From contig CM043699.1 in assembly GCA_023935145.1 (NCBI GenBank), positions 104,917,536-104,981,535 of the forward strand: a stretch of 64,000 nucleotides of DNA. Direction: 5' to 3'. This document shows, piece by piece, positions 1 through 9,950 of this stretch. The notes below the pieces were generated by a model. That model was not told the origin of the DNA, searched no databases, and saw only the letters and a program-made list of their open reading frames with translations. A program made the position numbers and the translations under genes. Position 1 is the stretch's first letter. Each line of letters starts with the position of its first letter. This DNA comes from Bretschneidera sinensis (Eukaryota > Streptophyta > Magnoliopsida > Brassicales > Akaniaceae).

Positions 1-204
1 GCCTATCTGTAAAGAAAGTTTCCGATTTTTCTGGCTTGGGCTTGTAATTAAAATGTCAGTGTCTAGGTAAACTTGTCTTTTTGTACCCAAAGAAGGATAA
101 AGGTAAAATAAAATTGATCTTTACTTTGATAAATAATATTTAGTAAGAACGCAAGAATGGATTGTCCATCTCCAAACCGAGTAATTGCATATTTTATACC
201 TTAA
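1..204. other. Flank of the transposon nest, no gene seen
   Basis: AT-rich sequence with no convincing open frame or RNA gene. Its last three bases, TAA at 202-204, match the TAA at 17091-17093 and are read as the target-site duplication of the 205-17090 element. Confidence 0.5.
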
Positions 205-238
205 GTATCTGTTTGGTACACATACAGGATTACAGTGG

Positions 239-279
239 GATTAAGATTAGGATTAGGATTAGGATTAGGATTAGGATTA
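239..279. repeat. (GGATTA)n microsatellite
   Basis: About six tandem GGATTA units inside the left inverted repeat of the 205-17090 element. The right arm has only two units, so the tract expanded after insertion. The unit differs from the plant telomere repeat TTTAGGG. Confidence 0.85.
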
Positions 280-413
280 AAATAAGACTATTTTAATTCT
301 ATGTTTAGTTTATGAGATTGTTGAATTGGAATTAAAGTAGGATAACAAATCAAAAGACTAAAATACCCTTTTGTATTTTATTATAAATCTTTTTTATTAT
401 ATATATTATAAAA

Positions 414-416
<3 letters not shown>

Positions 417-459
<43 letters not shown>
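417..459. repeat. (TA)n microsatellite
   Basis: A TA dinucleotide run of about 42 bp just inside the left arm of the TIR element. The right arm has a short TATATA tract at the same place, which became the insertion target of the Sirevirus. Confidence 0.9.
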
Positions 460-463
<4 letters not shown>

Positions 464-499
464 TACAGAGAGAGAGTAAATCTCTATTTTTCATTTCTT

Positions 500-965
500 T
501 TCAAGCTCTGTATCGTGAGAGAAAAGGGGAAGGAGGGAGGCACGGGAAGAGGGGGAAGGGGAGAAGGAGGCGCGGGAGGAATAGAAAGGGAAGGAGGAAG
601 CGCGATCTAACCAGAAGGAGAAGGAAGGGGAGGTGTGATCTGGGGAAAGAGGAAGAAAAGTACGGAGGAGGAGAAGGGGGGCCGCGATCTGGGGAAGGAG
701 GAGGAAGAGAGTCGCGAAGAGGAAAGGGAAGGAGGAGAATGAGAGGTGCATAGAGGAGGGGGAAGGAGAAAGAGAGGCACGAGGAGGATGGGGAATGAGG
801 AAGAAAAGTGCGGGGAGGAGGAGGAAGGAGGTACAGAGGTGCGGGAAGGAAGGGGAATGAGGAACATAGGCGCGGGAAAGAGGGGGAGGAGGGGGAAAGA
901 GGAAGGGAGGTGCAAGGAAGAGGGGGAAAGGGTGGTCGTAGGGAAGAAGAAAGGGGAGGGAGCAA
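500..965. repeat. Purine-rich (GA/GGAGGAA) low-complexity tract
   Basis: Nearly 460 bp with almost only purines on the plus strand (GGAAGGAGGAAG-like units with scattered CGCGG). It produces several overlapping spurious open frames rich in Ser/Pro/Phe or Arg/Gly/Glu. A matching pyrimidine-rich stretch lies at about 1415-1465 and a purine-rich one at 6415-6530, so it is internal sequence of the host TIR element. No gene is supported. Confidence 0.7.
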
Positions 966-974
966 ACTAATCCT

Positions 975-1370
975 TGGAAAAAAAGTTAATCCACAGAGGT
1001 GGGATTAATTTTGTCCCGGGGGGTGGGATAGAATCTGACGGATTAGGACTAACTTAGTTCCAAGTTAATCCCAGATGAACAGTTAGTCCCTCCAACCAAA
1101 TATGGGGCTAACTGTTCATGTGGGATTAGTGAATCCTATCCCAAGTTAGACCCAGGAACTAAACAGACCTTAAAAGCATGTTTGCTTCATATACAAATGT
1201 GGGATAGGATTAAGTAAGTCTCACATGAATAATTAATCTCATGTTTGGTTGGAGAGATAATTGTTCACATGGGATTAGGGTGTGACTAACTTAGTCCTAA
1301 TCCCATGAAATTTATCCCACCCTCCACCTTAGGATAGAAATAATCCCACCTCTGTGGGATTAATTTTCTT
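975..1370. repeat. Head-to-head inverted arms of a related MITE family
   Basis: The segment about 983-1167 and the reverse complement of about 1176-1365 are diverged copies of the same ~190-bp sequence. Shared blocks include CACAGAGGTGGGATTA, GGATTAGGACTAA and CTCCAACCAAA, and both arms end in CTATCCCA next to the centre. The arms meet at a TTA (about 1169-1171). One arm ends in AACTAAACAGACC and the other begins AAGCATGTTTGCTT. This could be the junction of two adjacent MITEs sharing a TTA target, or one foldback element. Confidence 0.55.
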
Positions 1371-1576
1371 TTTATACCCATTATACCCCTGCAACAACAA
1401 ACCCTATTCATTGTCTTCTTCCCCCCTTCTCCTCCTCCATCTCTTCCCCTTTCTTCTTCTTCCAGATCTGCATGAGGATGTCATACCAGCGCGCACAACA
1501 GTAGCGCCACAACAGCACGACAACAACATCGTACCAATGCGACAACAACTCTTTCAGCACGGCAACAGCTCATCCG
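1371..1576. other. Internal segment of the TIR element, no gene
   Basis: A pyrimidine-rich stretch followed by CAACAACA-rich sequence up to the LTR of Copia A. A 75-codon frame here is low-complexity and resembles no family I recognise. Confidence 0.5.
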
Positions 1577-1882
1577 CGTAAGATAATTGATAGACAAGAG
1601 TATTATGAAAATATTTGTTTTTCTGCACAATCTTTTGTGTAGCATACATAGCAATTTATACTAATGTAATTACAACTGATTTCCTACTTTTACGTTGAAT
1701 AATCCAAACTCCTACAACTATACAATTTCAATCACTAAGGATCGTATCTCCTCATTGTTATCCTCCTGGTTTGCTCCTATGATCTCGGCACTTCATGTGG
1801 CTATATATTTTTCAATAACTCATGATCCTTATCTTCCTGATCTTCAGCCTTGACTTCAGCTATAATTACTTGATCCTCTACA
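1577..1882 (-). repeat. 3' LTR of Copia A
   Basis: 306-bp copy matching 6076-6381 with scattered substitutions (for example GATAGACAAGAG against GACAGACAAAAG near the outer end). On the minus strand it follows the polypurine tract and contains the last codons of the degenerate RNase H reading frame. Confidence 0.85.
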
Positions 1883-3590
1883 CACCCCCTCAATCTCGAG
1901 GGTAGATCACGAACATTCAGATTGTTTTGCACTTGTTTGAATTTTATTGGTGGTAATGGTTTGGTAAGAGCATCGGCCAACTGATCTCTATTGGAAATAC
2001 ATTGAACCACCAATTGTTTTCTAGAAACTTGATCTCTAACAAAGTGAGAATCTATTTCGATGTATTTTGTTCTTGCATGAAACACAGGATTGGAGGTGAG
2101 GTAAGTCACTCCAATATTGTCACACCATAGGATTGAAGCTTGTCTTAGAGGAAAACCAAGTTCAGATAAAACTATTTTGAGCCATGTAATTTCAGCTGCT
2201 GTATTTGCTAGCACCTTGTATTCAACCTTAATGCTGCTTCGAGCGACCGTAGGCTGCTGTTTGTAACTCCATGAGACCAAGTTGGATCCTATATATATGC
2301 AATAAGCACCAACTCATTGATTATCCCTATCAACTGCCCAATCCAAGTCGAAATATGCCTGCAATCTGAAATCCTTAGCTTTGGTGATTAGTAAACCTGT
2401 AGAAAGTGAATGTTTAAGATAATGCAATATTCGCTTAACTGTAAGCCAGTGTGAATCAAGAGGTCTATGCATGAATTTGTTGACTTTGTGTACATCAAAT
2501 GCTAAATCAGGCCTTGTAAATGCAAGATATTGTAGGCTGCTGACAATACTTCGATAGAGACTTACATCCTCACAAAGTTTTCCATCTGTAGAATTAAGGC
2601 GACAATTAGAGGCCATTGGACTGCTGCAAGGTTCGGCCTTATCAATGTTGCTCCGTTTAAGCAAGTCAACAATATACTTGCGCTGAGTTAGATAAAGGCC
2701 ATCAGAACATCGAAGTGCCTCTACACCAAGGAAAAAATTTAAAGAACTCAAGTCTTTGACAGCAAACGTGTCTTTTAACCAATTAATCACTCTGTTGATT
2801 GCAGCTGAACTTGAACCTGTTATCAAGATATCGTCAACATAAATGAGAATATAAACAACAATTGTTGTTGTTCTAGAAACAAAAAGTGATGTATCAACTC
2901 TACTTTCATAGAAATCTAAAAACTTGAGCTTGTCTGAAAGTTTAGAAAACCAAGCTCTTGGAGCCTGCTGCAAACCATAAAGCGATTTATGTAACTTACA
3001 GACATGATTTGGATATTGAGTATGAATATAGCCCTGTGGTTGAGACATGAATACTTCTTCTTGCAAATCACCATGCAAGAATGCATTTTGCACATCCAAT
3101 TGCTTTATAGGCCAATTATAAGAAGTTGCAATGGAAAGCACTAACCGAATAGTTGCATGTTTGATGACTAGACTAAAGGTCTCAGAGAAGTCGATTCCTT
3201 ATTGTTGGTGGAATCCTTTGGCGACTAGTCGAGCTTTGTAATGCTCAATAGTCCCATCTGCTTTCTTTTTAACTTTGTAGACCCATCGACATCTCACAAT
3301 GTTGGCTTCAGATGAAGGTGAAACCAAAGACCAAGTACCATTTGTAGCAAAGTAGAAAACTCTTTTTTCATTGCTTTTTGCCAGTGAGTAGATTTCGATG
3401 CCTCAGTATAAAACGTAAGTTCCATGGCTATATTACTACTTTCTGCTAACAATGCTCGAGGTAGTGGATACCGAATACAACCATCACTTGGTTGACGAGG
3501 TTTATAAATGTTATTCTTTGATCTTGTTGTTATAGAGTGACTGTTTGTTACACGGTTGGGAGAAGTAGGTATCAACTGTGAAGCATGCAA
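1883..3590 (-). pseudogene. Copia A reverse transcriptase and RNase H remnants
   Basis: The frame at 2314-3141 carries the Copia reverse transcriptase, with NAFLHGDL, SLYGLQQAPRAWF and the catalytic YVDDILITG. The frame at 1801-2280 carries the end of RNase H (CDNIGVTYLTSNPVFHARTK) and runs into the LTR. The frame at 3294-3590 holds the linker before the RT. Stops and frameshifts break the chain between 2281 and 2313 and between 3142 and 3293. Minus strand, downstream of the integrase remnants. Confidence 0.85.
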
Positions 3591-3950
3591 TGTGTTAACA
3601 GGTTGGGCTGGAATAATAGCAGACTAGAATTCTGCAGTAACATACCGTGTAGATGTGTCTTGATCTGTTCTTACAGGAAGAGATAAACAATGTGCAGATT
3701 GTGTGCTTATGGAAATATGGTTATTCTGCAAATCTATCATACTCATAGATTTTAAAACATTGATCTGAAGTGGAAGAGAAACAAAATATGATGACTGCTC
3801 AGTAGAGAAGCTGGGATTGGTTTCTTTGATGTAAGGAAAAAGTGTTTCATCAAATATTACATGTTTGGAAACATAAACCTTACCAGTAGAAAGATCGAGG
3901 CATTTGTACCCTTGATGACAAAGACCATAACCAATGAATATGCATGTTTT

Positions 3951-4974
3951 TTAGCGAAAATTGAGTTTATTTTTATTGTAAGGTCTCAGGTTAGGCCAGC
4001 ATGCACAATCGAAAACACGCATAAATGAATAGTCTGGCACACAGTTATAAAGAATTTCATAAGGTGATTTTTGCTTTAAAACTAGTGTGGGAAGCCTGTT
4101 TATAACATACACAACAGTTTGAAAGGCATCTTCATAGTAAAGCATTGATAAATTCGAGTGTGCCAACATGCTTAAACCTACTTCGACAATATGTCGATGT
4201 TTACGCTCAATTGAACCGTTTTGTTGATGAGTATAAGGGCAAGCTAGCCCGGTTAATTCTAGTGTTTGTAAAATAAATGTTCAAGTGCCGAAATTCACTG
4301 CCCCAATCAGACTAGATGACCTTTATTTTTCTTTCAACATATGCTTGAAACTTAAGAAAAAATTGTTCGACATTTGACTTGAGTTTAATAGGGAATAATC
4401 AAAGAAACTTGGAATAATTATCTAAAAAGCTTACATCGTATTTGACACCAATGGTAGAAACCATAGATGCATGTCTCCATACATCACTAAAAATTAAATC
4501 CAAAGGTTTGGAAAAAACAAATGCAGAAAATTTAAAAGGTAAGTCATGACTCTTAGCCATTTGGCATTCAGAGCATACAAGGTGCATCTTATTTTTCTCT
4601 ACTGGAAAAGCAATGCTGGAAATAAATTTGTTGATGACTGGAGCTGAGGCATGTCCAAGTCTACGATGCCACTCATGAAGAGAGACACGAACACTGGAAA
4701 AGGCTTGAGGGGGACTCGATTTGATGGAGAACCGATAAAGGCCATCACTGAGATGTCCTCGATGAAGGACCTTCCCCGATTAGTCCTTAACAAGAAAAAA
4801 ATGAGCATGAAACTCAAAATAAACACTATTGTCAACACAAAATTGATGCACAGATATTAAATTCTTTTTAATCTCAGGGATGAGAAGAACTTGGTTAAGA
4901 ACAAAGGTAGAAGTAGTAGTTGAAATTTTAGATGATCCTGTTTTAGAGATTTGCAAACCTTGACCATTTCCCAC
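3951..4974 (-). pseudogene. Copia A protease-integrase remnants
   Basis: Short minus-strand frames: 3951-4169 with an integrase C-terminal part (INRLPTLVLKQKSPYEILY), 4399-4587 with the zinc-finger end and core start (CSECQMAKSHDLPF, LDLIFSDVW), and 4780-4974 with the region between protease and integrase (VLLIPEIKKNLISVHQFC). Several frameshifts separate them. 3591-3950 holds further decayed integrase-RT linker. Confidence 0.8.
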
Positions 4975-5099
4975 TTGAACATTATCTAAACCATTGTAGT
5001 CATCATTCTGTAGGTTCAGATTAGCTGCATCATTAGTGAGATGATAGGTTGCACCTGTATCAGCGTGCCACTCAGCCTTTCAATTGCCATTATCCTTAG

Positions 5100-6037
5100 C
5101 TACCATAGCCTGCTCGGGTGCTGGTTTTGGAGAGTTCTGATAAGAAATATCAAATCTATGATAACACTTTTGAGTAGAATGTCTTGGTTTACTACAAACC
5201 TGGCAAATAAGAGGAGATTAATCATTGCTACGATTAGCAAAATTGAAGCCACCATGATTTCCATTCCCCTTTCCTCTAAGACCACCGCGTCCACTTCAGG
5301 AAAAAGACTAAGATTATCGTTGAGCAACATTTGAAGAGGCTTGTTGGACTGCACAGGCAAGTTGATGTCGATAAAGGCGAGCTTCAGTGGTCAGTAAAAG
5401 AGAATAAATTTCTTCGAGTGTCACAGTGTTAGTACGGGCAGAGATGGAGGCCACAAAGTTGTCATATTCATGGCCTAATCCTGCAAGCACATAAGTGATA
5501 ATATCATCACGAGTCATAGGTTTTCTTGCAATGGCTAACTCATCTGTAAGTCTCTTGATGAAGAAAAATTACTCGGTGGCAGATTGGCTGGCCTTAGTTG
5601 CAGTGGCCAATTGTGTGCGTATTTGGACAATTCGCGCACGAGACCTGGAAGAGAAAGTTTCATCTGCGCCAGACAGCGTTAGATGTTGTACAGTTGACTA
5701 CCTAAGCAAGCACCCCTTTAGTGAGTGAAAACATGAGTGTGCTAAGAATGAGATTGTCCTGACGCACCCACTGAGTGTAAGCAGGATTTTTTATTTCAGA
5801 AATAACCTCGGTTTCAGAGTTAGAGATAGAAATAGTTGTGGCTGGTTTTGTTATGGTACCATCAATGTACCCGAAGAGATCCTGACCTCTGAAATAAGGC
5901 ATCATCTGTGCTTTCCAAAGAAGATAATTGTCTTGAGTAAGTTTGACAGTAACAACATTAGACATGGAGATAATAGATGGAAGGTTGGGAACATCAGTTT
6001 CAGTACTGGTAGAGGAGGAAGGAGATGAGGAAGACAT
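5100..6037 (-). pseudogene. Copia A gag remnant
   Basis: The gag start lies at 6037, with a Ser/Thr-rich N-terminus and a Copia gag motif (VKLTQDNYLLWKAQMMPYF). The frame breaks at about 5702, resumes at 5517-5314 (DNFVASISARTNTVTLEEIY, UBN2-type gag) and contains near 5165-5210 a CCHC knuckle (CQVCSKPRHSTQKCY) in which the usual Gly-His is Arg-His. At least two breaks. Confidence 0.82.
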
Positions 6038-6060
6038 AGGTAGATGTTGGTCTTTTCACG

Positions 6061-6075
6061 GCTCGAATGATACCA
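6061..6075 (-). other. Primer binding site of Copia A
   Basis: Minus-strand TGGTATCATTCGAGC directly follows the 5' LTR. The first eight bases match the 3' end of plant initiator tRNA-Met; the rest has drifted. Confidence 0.65.
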
Positions 6076-6381
6076 CGTAAGATAATTGACAGACAAAAGT
6101 ATTATGAAAATATTTGTTTTTCTGCACAATCTTTTATATAGCATACATAGCAATTTATACTAATATAATTACAACTGATTTCCTACTTTTACGTTGAATA
6201 ATTCAAACTCCTATAGCTATACAATTTCAATCACTCAGGATCATATCTCCTCATTGTTATACTCCTGATTTGCTGCTATGATCTCGACACTTCATATGGC
6301 TGTATATTTTTCAATAACTCAGGATCCTTATCTTCCTGATCTTCAGCCTTGACTTCAGCTACAATTACTTGATCCTCTACA
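6076..6381 (-). repeat. 5' LTR of Copia A
   Basis: 306-bp copy of 1577-1882. It ends, on the plus strand, at CTCTACA before CTCTGGCAG, where sequence of the host TIR element resumes. Confidence 0.85.
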
Positions 6382-6563
6382 CTCTGGCAGCACCGATCTA
6401 CAGGAAGAAAATGAAACATCGATCTACAAGAAAATAAGGAAGATGGAAGAGGAAGAAGGAAAAAAAAAACAAAAAACTCTCTTTATGTCATAACAGATGA
6501 GGAAGAAGGAGAAAAGCAAAGAAAAAAGGTATGGTCTTGGTTTTATATATACATATATATATA
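6382..6563. other. Host TIR-element segment between the two Copia insertions
   Basis: Purine-rich sequence (GGAAGAAGGAAA-like) ending in a TATATACATATATAT tract. The last five bases, ATATA at 6559-6563, are one copy of the Sirevirus target duplication. Confidence 0.6.
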
Positions 6564-7135
6564 TGTAGCTCGAGGTTTCAACCCAAGAGGGGGTGAATTG
6601 AGTTTTTAAAAACTTTTGCGGAATTTATACAAGTTTATAAAAACTGATAAGCAACAAATAATTAATACAAGTAAAAAGCTGTAAATAAAGAGTTTAAGGA
6701 AAGAGGATGCAAACACAGTTATAGTGGTTCGGCAATATCGGATTCGTTCTGACCCTACGTCCACTCTCTTCAAGGAACTCCTTGAAGTAATCCACTAAGA
6801 AAACTTAGTCGCACAACTTAGCCGGGTGTTGCACAAACCGTACACAAGCAATTTACAGGAATTGCTTAAACCGAAAAATCCCCTTCCTTTCGGAAGTTTC
6901 CCCTTCCTCTCGGAAGTAATCCCTTTACAAAGATGGTGTAAAGTAACAGGTAGAGAGACAACAAATGAAAGCTTATTACAACAGAAATGTCTCTCTTTCA
7001 AAGTAAAGCTTGAAGAAATGGCTCAATAAGATTATCTCAAAGCTTTTTGTGTTTCAAGAGTATAAAAACTTGATTATATGAGATCAACTCTTTTTGAATA
7101 TTTGCTTCTTGTTTTTGAATGCTTTTCTAAATGGG

Positions 7136-7144
7136 TTTATATAG
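7136..7144 (-). promoter_or_regulatory. TATA box of the 3' LTR promoter
   Basis: Minus-strand CTATATAAA followed by CCC. It lies 95 bp downstream, in the sense of transcription, of the nearest palindrome. The same box is at 16239-16247 in the 5' LTR. Confidence 0.6.
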
Positions 7145-7238
7145 CAATCAATTAATATGGCCATTTTGGACTTTAATTTGAAAAAGATTTACTTTAAAAC
7201 GTTCAGATTTGAAGTCCAACGGTCATATTTTTGAACTA

Positions 7239-7481
7239 CCAGTCGACTGGGTCGAGATACCAATCGACTGGGTTCACTTGAAAAATACACGTTTTCAGAC
7301 CTTCTGGGTATCCAGTCGACTGGTATATATCATCCAGTCGACTGGGGACTTTCTGTCCATTTTACCAGTCGACTGGGTTGATTCATCCAGTCGACTGGGA
7401 TATTACTGGTCAATGTACCAGTCGACTGGATACCTTCTGACCCATATACCAGTCGACTGGTATATGTACCCAGTCGACTGG
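7239..7481. repeat. Palindrome array CCAGTCGACTGG in the 3' LTR
   Basis: Nine 12-bp sites start at 7239, 7260, 7312, 7334, 7365, 7387, 7418, 7449 and 7470. Eight are the perfect palindrome and the one at 7260 is CCAATCGACTGG. Spacings are 21, 52, 22, 31, 22, 31, 31 and 21 bp, that is, pairs 21-22 bp apart on a 53-bp period, with one partner missing after 7418. In other frames the array is translated as repeated PVDW, QSTG or SRLG, which are not proteins. Confidence 0.95.
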
Positions 7482-7790
7482 GTTGTCTTCCAACCCAGTT
7501 TTTCTTCTGTTTTTTTTATTAAAAACATTTAAAAATAATGGTTTTAGAAAAACCTTTTGTGATTGAGCCATTTAACAAGTTGATACAATGTATGAGTGAG
7601 ACTTACATTGGTTCTAAACCTTAAGACCTATACTAGATCTTCAGTCTTCACTTGATACTTGATTTGGTTCGAGTTTTTGCACTTTGTTCCTTGGTTGAAT
7701 GTGTTTGATCCTTAATACAACTTAGTTTAAACATGTTAGTTAAATAACAGTTGTGTTTTGCCATCATTAAAATACGGGCGAGGGTCAACA

Positions 7791-7805
7791 ATTTCCCCAT
7801 TTTTG
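7791..7805 (-). other. Polypurine tract of Sirevirus B
   Basis: Minus-strand CAAAAATGGGGAAAT immediately precedes the TG of the 3' LTR. This is the expected site for plus-strand priming. Confidence 0.8.
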
Positions 7806-8464
7806 ATGATGACAAAACTAATAAAGTAAAAACAGTTTTAAAAACTAAGTGTTAAGATTTTACAAAAATTTGGACAGAGTCTCCTCTGTTTTTCGAGTAA
7901 AACTACCCTGTAAACAAGCAAACACAGTTTATATTTCTTTCAACCAATCCAGAATTAAACTCAACCAATCAATAAACGTTTTTACAAAGATATGGAGCAA
8001 TGCTCCCCCTAAATCTATGCATTGGTTGCGTTTTACTTAGATTTTCTTGTTTTTCTCATTTTTCTCCCCCGTTTTGACAACAGCAACCAAAGGGGGCATA
8101 ACATAAAAATAAGCTACTTAGCCAATATTGTCAAATAGGTTATAAGAATACAAAGATGTACGCGAAGATTTGGCTTCTTTTGAATTTCAGAAGCCTTCCC
8201 GAGAAGAACCGGAAGTTTTTTTTAAGCATATATAAGCAGTTTATATCAGATTTAGTGACTAAACAGATATTAAAAACAATTCTAACATATCACAAATAGC
8301 GTAAATAAATGCAAGAAATATGGCTAATAGTATTACATCATCATAGAGAAAAAGTCAATACAAGTAGGGCCTCATAGAGCCATAGCTAAGAAAAACAAAT
8401 ATGAGATGTCCGTACTATGTGACAAAAACTGGAAAAGTGCTAAGAGTTGATAAAAGAAAGAGAC
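7806..8464. other. Noncoding tail between ORF3 and the 3' LTR
   Basis: About 660 bp of AT-rich sequence downstream of the ORF3 stop. It contains pyrimidine stretches (CTCCCCC) but no palindromes of the array type and no convincing frame. Confidence 0.6.
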
Positions 8465-9727
8465 TCATGGTGCGGGAGAGTCCGAGTTGTCACGAAGAAG
8501 TTCCCTAATATCCGCTAGGGAACCCTCGGTGTGCTCTCGATGTAACTCGAAGTCATCCCGTAAGTGGTCTATGGAGGAGCTCAGCCTCTGATAATCGGAC
8601 TGCATGGACTGAAAACCGGACTCCATCGTCATCTGAAGACTCGTGATAGCTCGTAGGATGTCACCATATCCAGTCTGACCAGTACTCGAGCCACCAATGG
8701 GAGGTACTCGGGTATCTGTCTCCATCTCAGCAGCCGTATCAGCATCCTCATCACTGTCACTCGCATCCTCTCGAATCCTTAGGCGCTTTCCGGCCTTTGG
8801 ATAGAGAAACCCTTCACGAACAGTACATCCCATCTTCTTCAGAGATGAGATGTTGATGATATCCGTCAATCCGATATCCTGAGCCTCAGAGGCAGGCAAA
8901 GGTACTCGGAAGTGCTGGAGGATGAGCGTAATGAGCATCCCATAAGGAAGACACCCGGAGTCGTTTGCTTCGCCGTTTATCATGTTGGCGAGCAGTAGAG
9001 GATATATATTGAAGTGGTGCCCAGATTTTAGGCACCAAATCAATACCGTATCTATTTTAGATAGATACCCTCGACTCCCGAGTCTCAGGTGGATGGTCCA
9101 ACTGACAATCAATTGAAACATCTTTGAGTCGAGGGGCAAGTCACTACATGTGTGAAATGTAGTGGGTCTGTACATATAGTTAGGGTCGCCCCTGACAATC
9201 CAACAGGCCTTCTCAACTTCAAAGTTGTCTGGCCATCCATCCAGACTCTATTGAACCCCCCTTATAGGGATTCTCAGAATGCTCATTAAGAGGTCAGTGT
9301 TGACCTCAAACTCCACACCACTAACTCTGGTTCTGAATCTCAGAGCCAGAGGACTGGGTTTTACCAAGTTCGCATAGAACTGGTGAATCAGTCGCGAGTA
9401 ATATTTTTCATGAATTCTGACCAGTGGGGTCAGATTTATTGCCTCAAAGGCTGGTAGAATATCGAAATTACCATGACGAATGGAGTCGAAATCAACGACT
9501 CTACCCATTATGATTTTCTTATGACGGATTATAGAGTTATACCTCTTATGAGCCGCTGGGCTGAAAAACAGAGCCTGCTCCAACTCTGTTCTGGGCTCCT
9601 TGCTGGATGACCCTGCTACTCCCTTCCCTTTCGACTCCGAAGCCGAAGGTTTTGAAGACCTTGGCTTTTTGGGCGCATTAGGTCCACTTGTTGTGAGTTT
9701 TATACGGATTTTGTCACTCATTTTCAA
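8465..9727 (-). CDS. Sirevirus ORF3 (plant transposon-protein domain plus coiled coil), split by one TAG
   Basis: One minus-strand frame from ATG 9727 to the stop at 8465, about 419 codons, broken only by an in-frame TAG at 9248-9250 (codon 160). The N-terminus is basic (KIRIKLTTSGPNAPKKPR). It is followed by a region like the 'putative plant transposon protein' domain found beside plant retroelements (YYSRLIHQFYANL, then a short strand-like segment before the stop). After the stop the same frame continues the domain, then an acidic stretch (DASDSDEDADTAAEMETD) and a C-terminal coiled coil with regular hydrophobic spacing (about residues 350-410). I see no signal peptide or membrane segment, so this is not an obvious envelope glycoprotein. 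It occupies the position of the Sirevirus env-like ORF and has its own upstream TATA box and palindrome array. Function unknown. Confidence 0.75.
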
Positions 9728-9930
9728 GAAATTTGAAGTTTTTGGAAAAAGAAAATTTGGTAAAAATGAGAGATTTTAACCGTAGAAAGTTAAAAATCTT
9801 TTTAGGAATGAATATATCGGTGTGTTTAGAAGGGATTTGGATGGTTTTCAGATCAAAAAGATGAATTTTTCTAGAGAGAGAAAGCTTGGGCTCTTTGAAA
9901 AAGGCGTAAAAATAGCGAAAATGAACAGTC

Positions 9931-9940
9931 CCTTTTATAG
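9931..9940 (-). promoter_or_regulatory. Internal TATA box upstream of ORF3
   Basis: Minus-strand CTATAAAAGG, a strong TATA match, lies 11 bp downstream of the nearest palindrome (9951-9962) and about 205 bp upstream of the ORF3 ATG. It mirrors the LTR arrangement, array then TATA, and suggests a separate ORF3 transcript starting near 9900. Confidence 0.6.
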
Positions 9941-9950
9941 AATCGCGATA

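Larger units (their letters stand above)
1577..6381 (-). mobile_element. Copia retrotransposon A (Ale/Retrofit-like), degenerate
   Basis: Two 306-bp direct repeats (1577-1882 and 6076-6381) flank a minus-strand gag-pol in the Copia order gag, protease, integrase, reverse transcriptase, RNase H. Next to the right LTR the minus strand reads TGGTATCATTCGAGC, a variant of the initiator-tRNA-Met primer site. Next to the left LTR lies a G-rich polypurine tract (GATTGAGGGGGTG). The LTR begins TGTAGAGG but ends CTTACG, not the usual CA. No clean 5-bp target duplication is visible. Many stops and frameshifts show that it is old and cannot move by itself. Confidence 0.88.
6564..7790 (-). repeat. 3' LTR of Sirevirus B
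   Basis: 1227 bp, TG...CA. On the minus strand U3 contains the palindrome array (7239-7481), then a TATA box (CTATATAAA at 7136-7144). It differs from the 5' LTR by roughly a dozen substitutions, mostly transitions, and lacks one 23-bp palindrome unit. Confidence 0.93.

Noticed and set aside
239..279. Telomere-like repeat
   Set aside because: The unit is GGATTA, not TTTAGGG, and it lies inside a transposon arm.
500..1008. Several open frames on both strands
   Set aside because: Products of a purine-only tract, with low-complexity proteins and no domain, splice or homology support.
6795..7029. 67-68-codon frames on both strands, repeated at 15898-16132
   Set aside because: Noncoding LTR sequence that appears twice because the LTRs are near-identical. 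The opposite-strand frames are shadows.
7209..7532. Open frames rich in repeated PVDW/QSTG/SRLG (also 9822-10145 and 16312-16659)
   Set aside because: These are translations of the DNA palindrome array in different frames. The DNA symmetry and spacing explain them completely.
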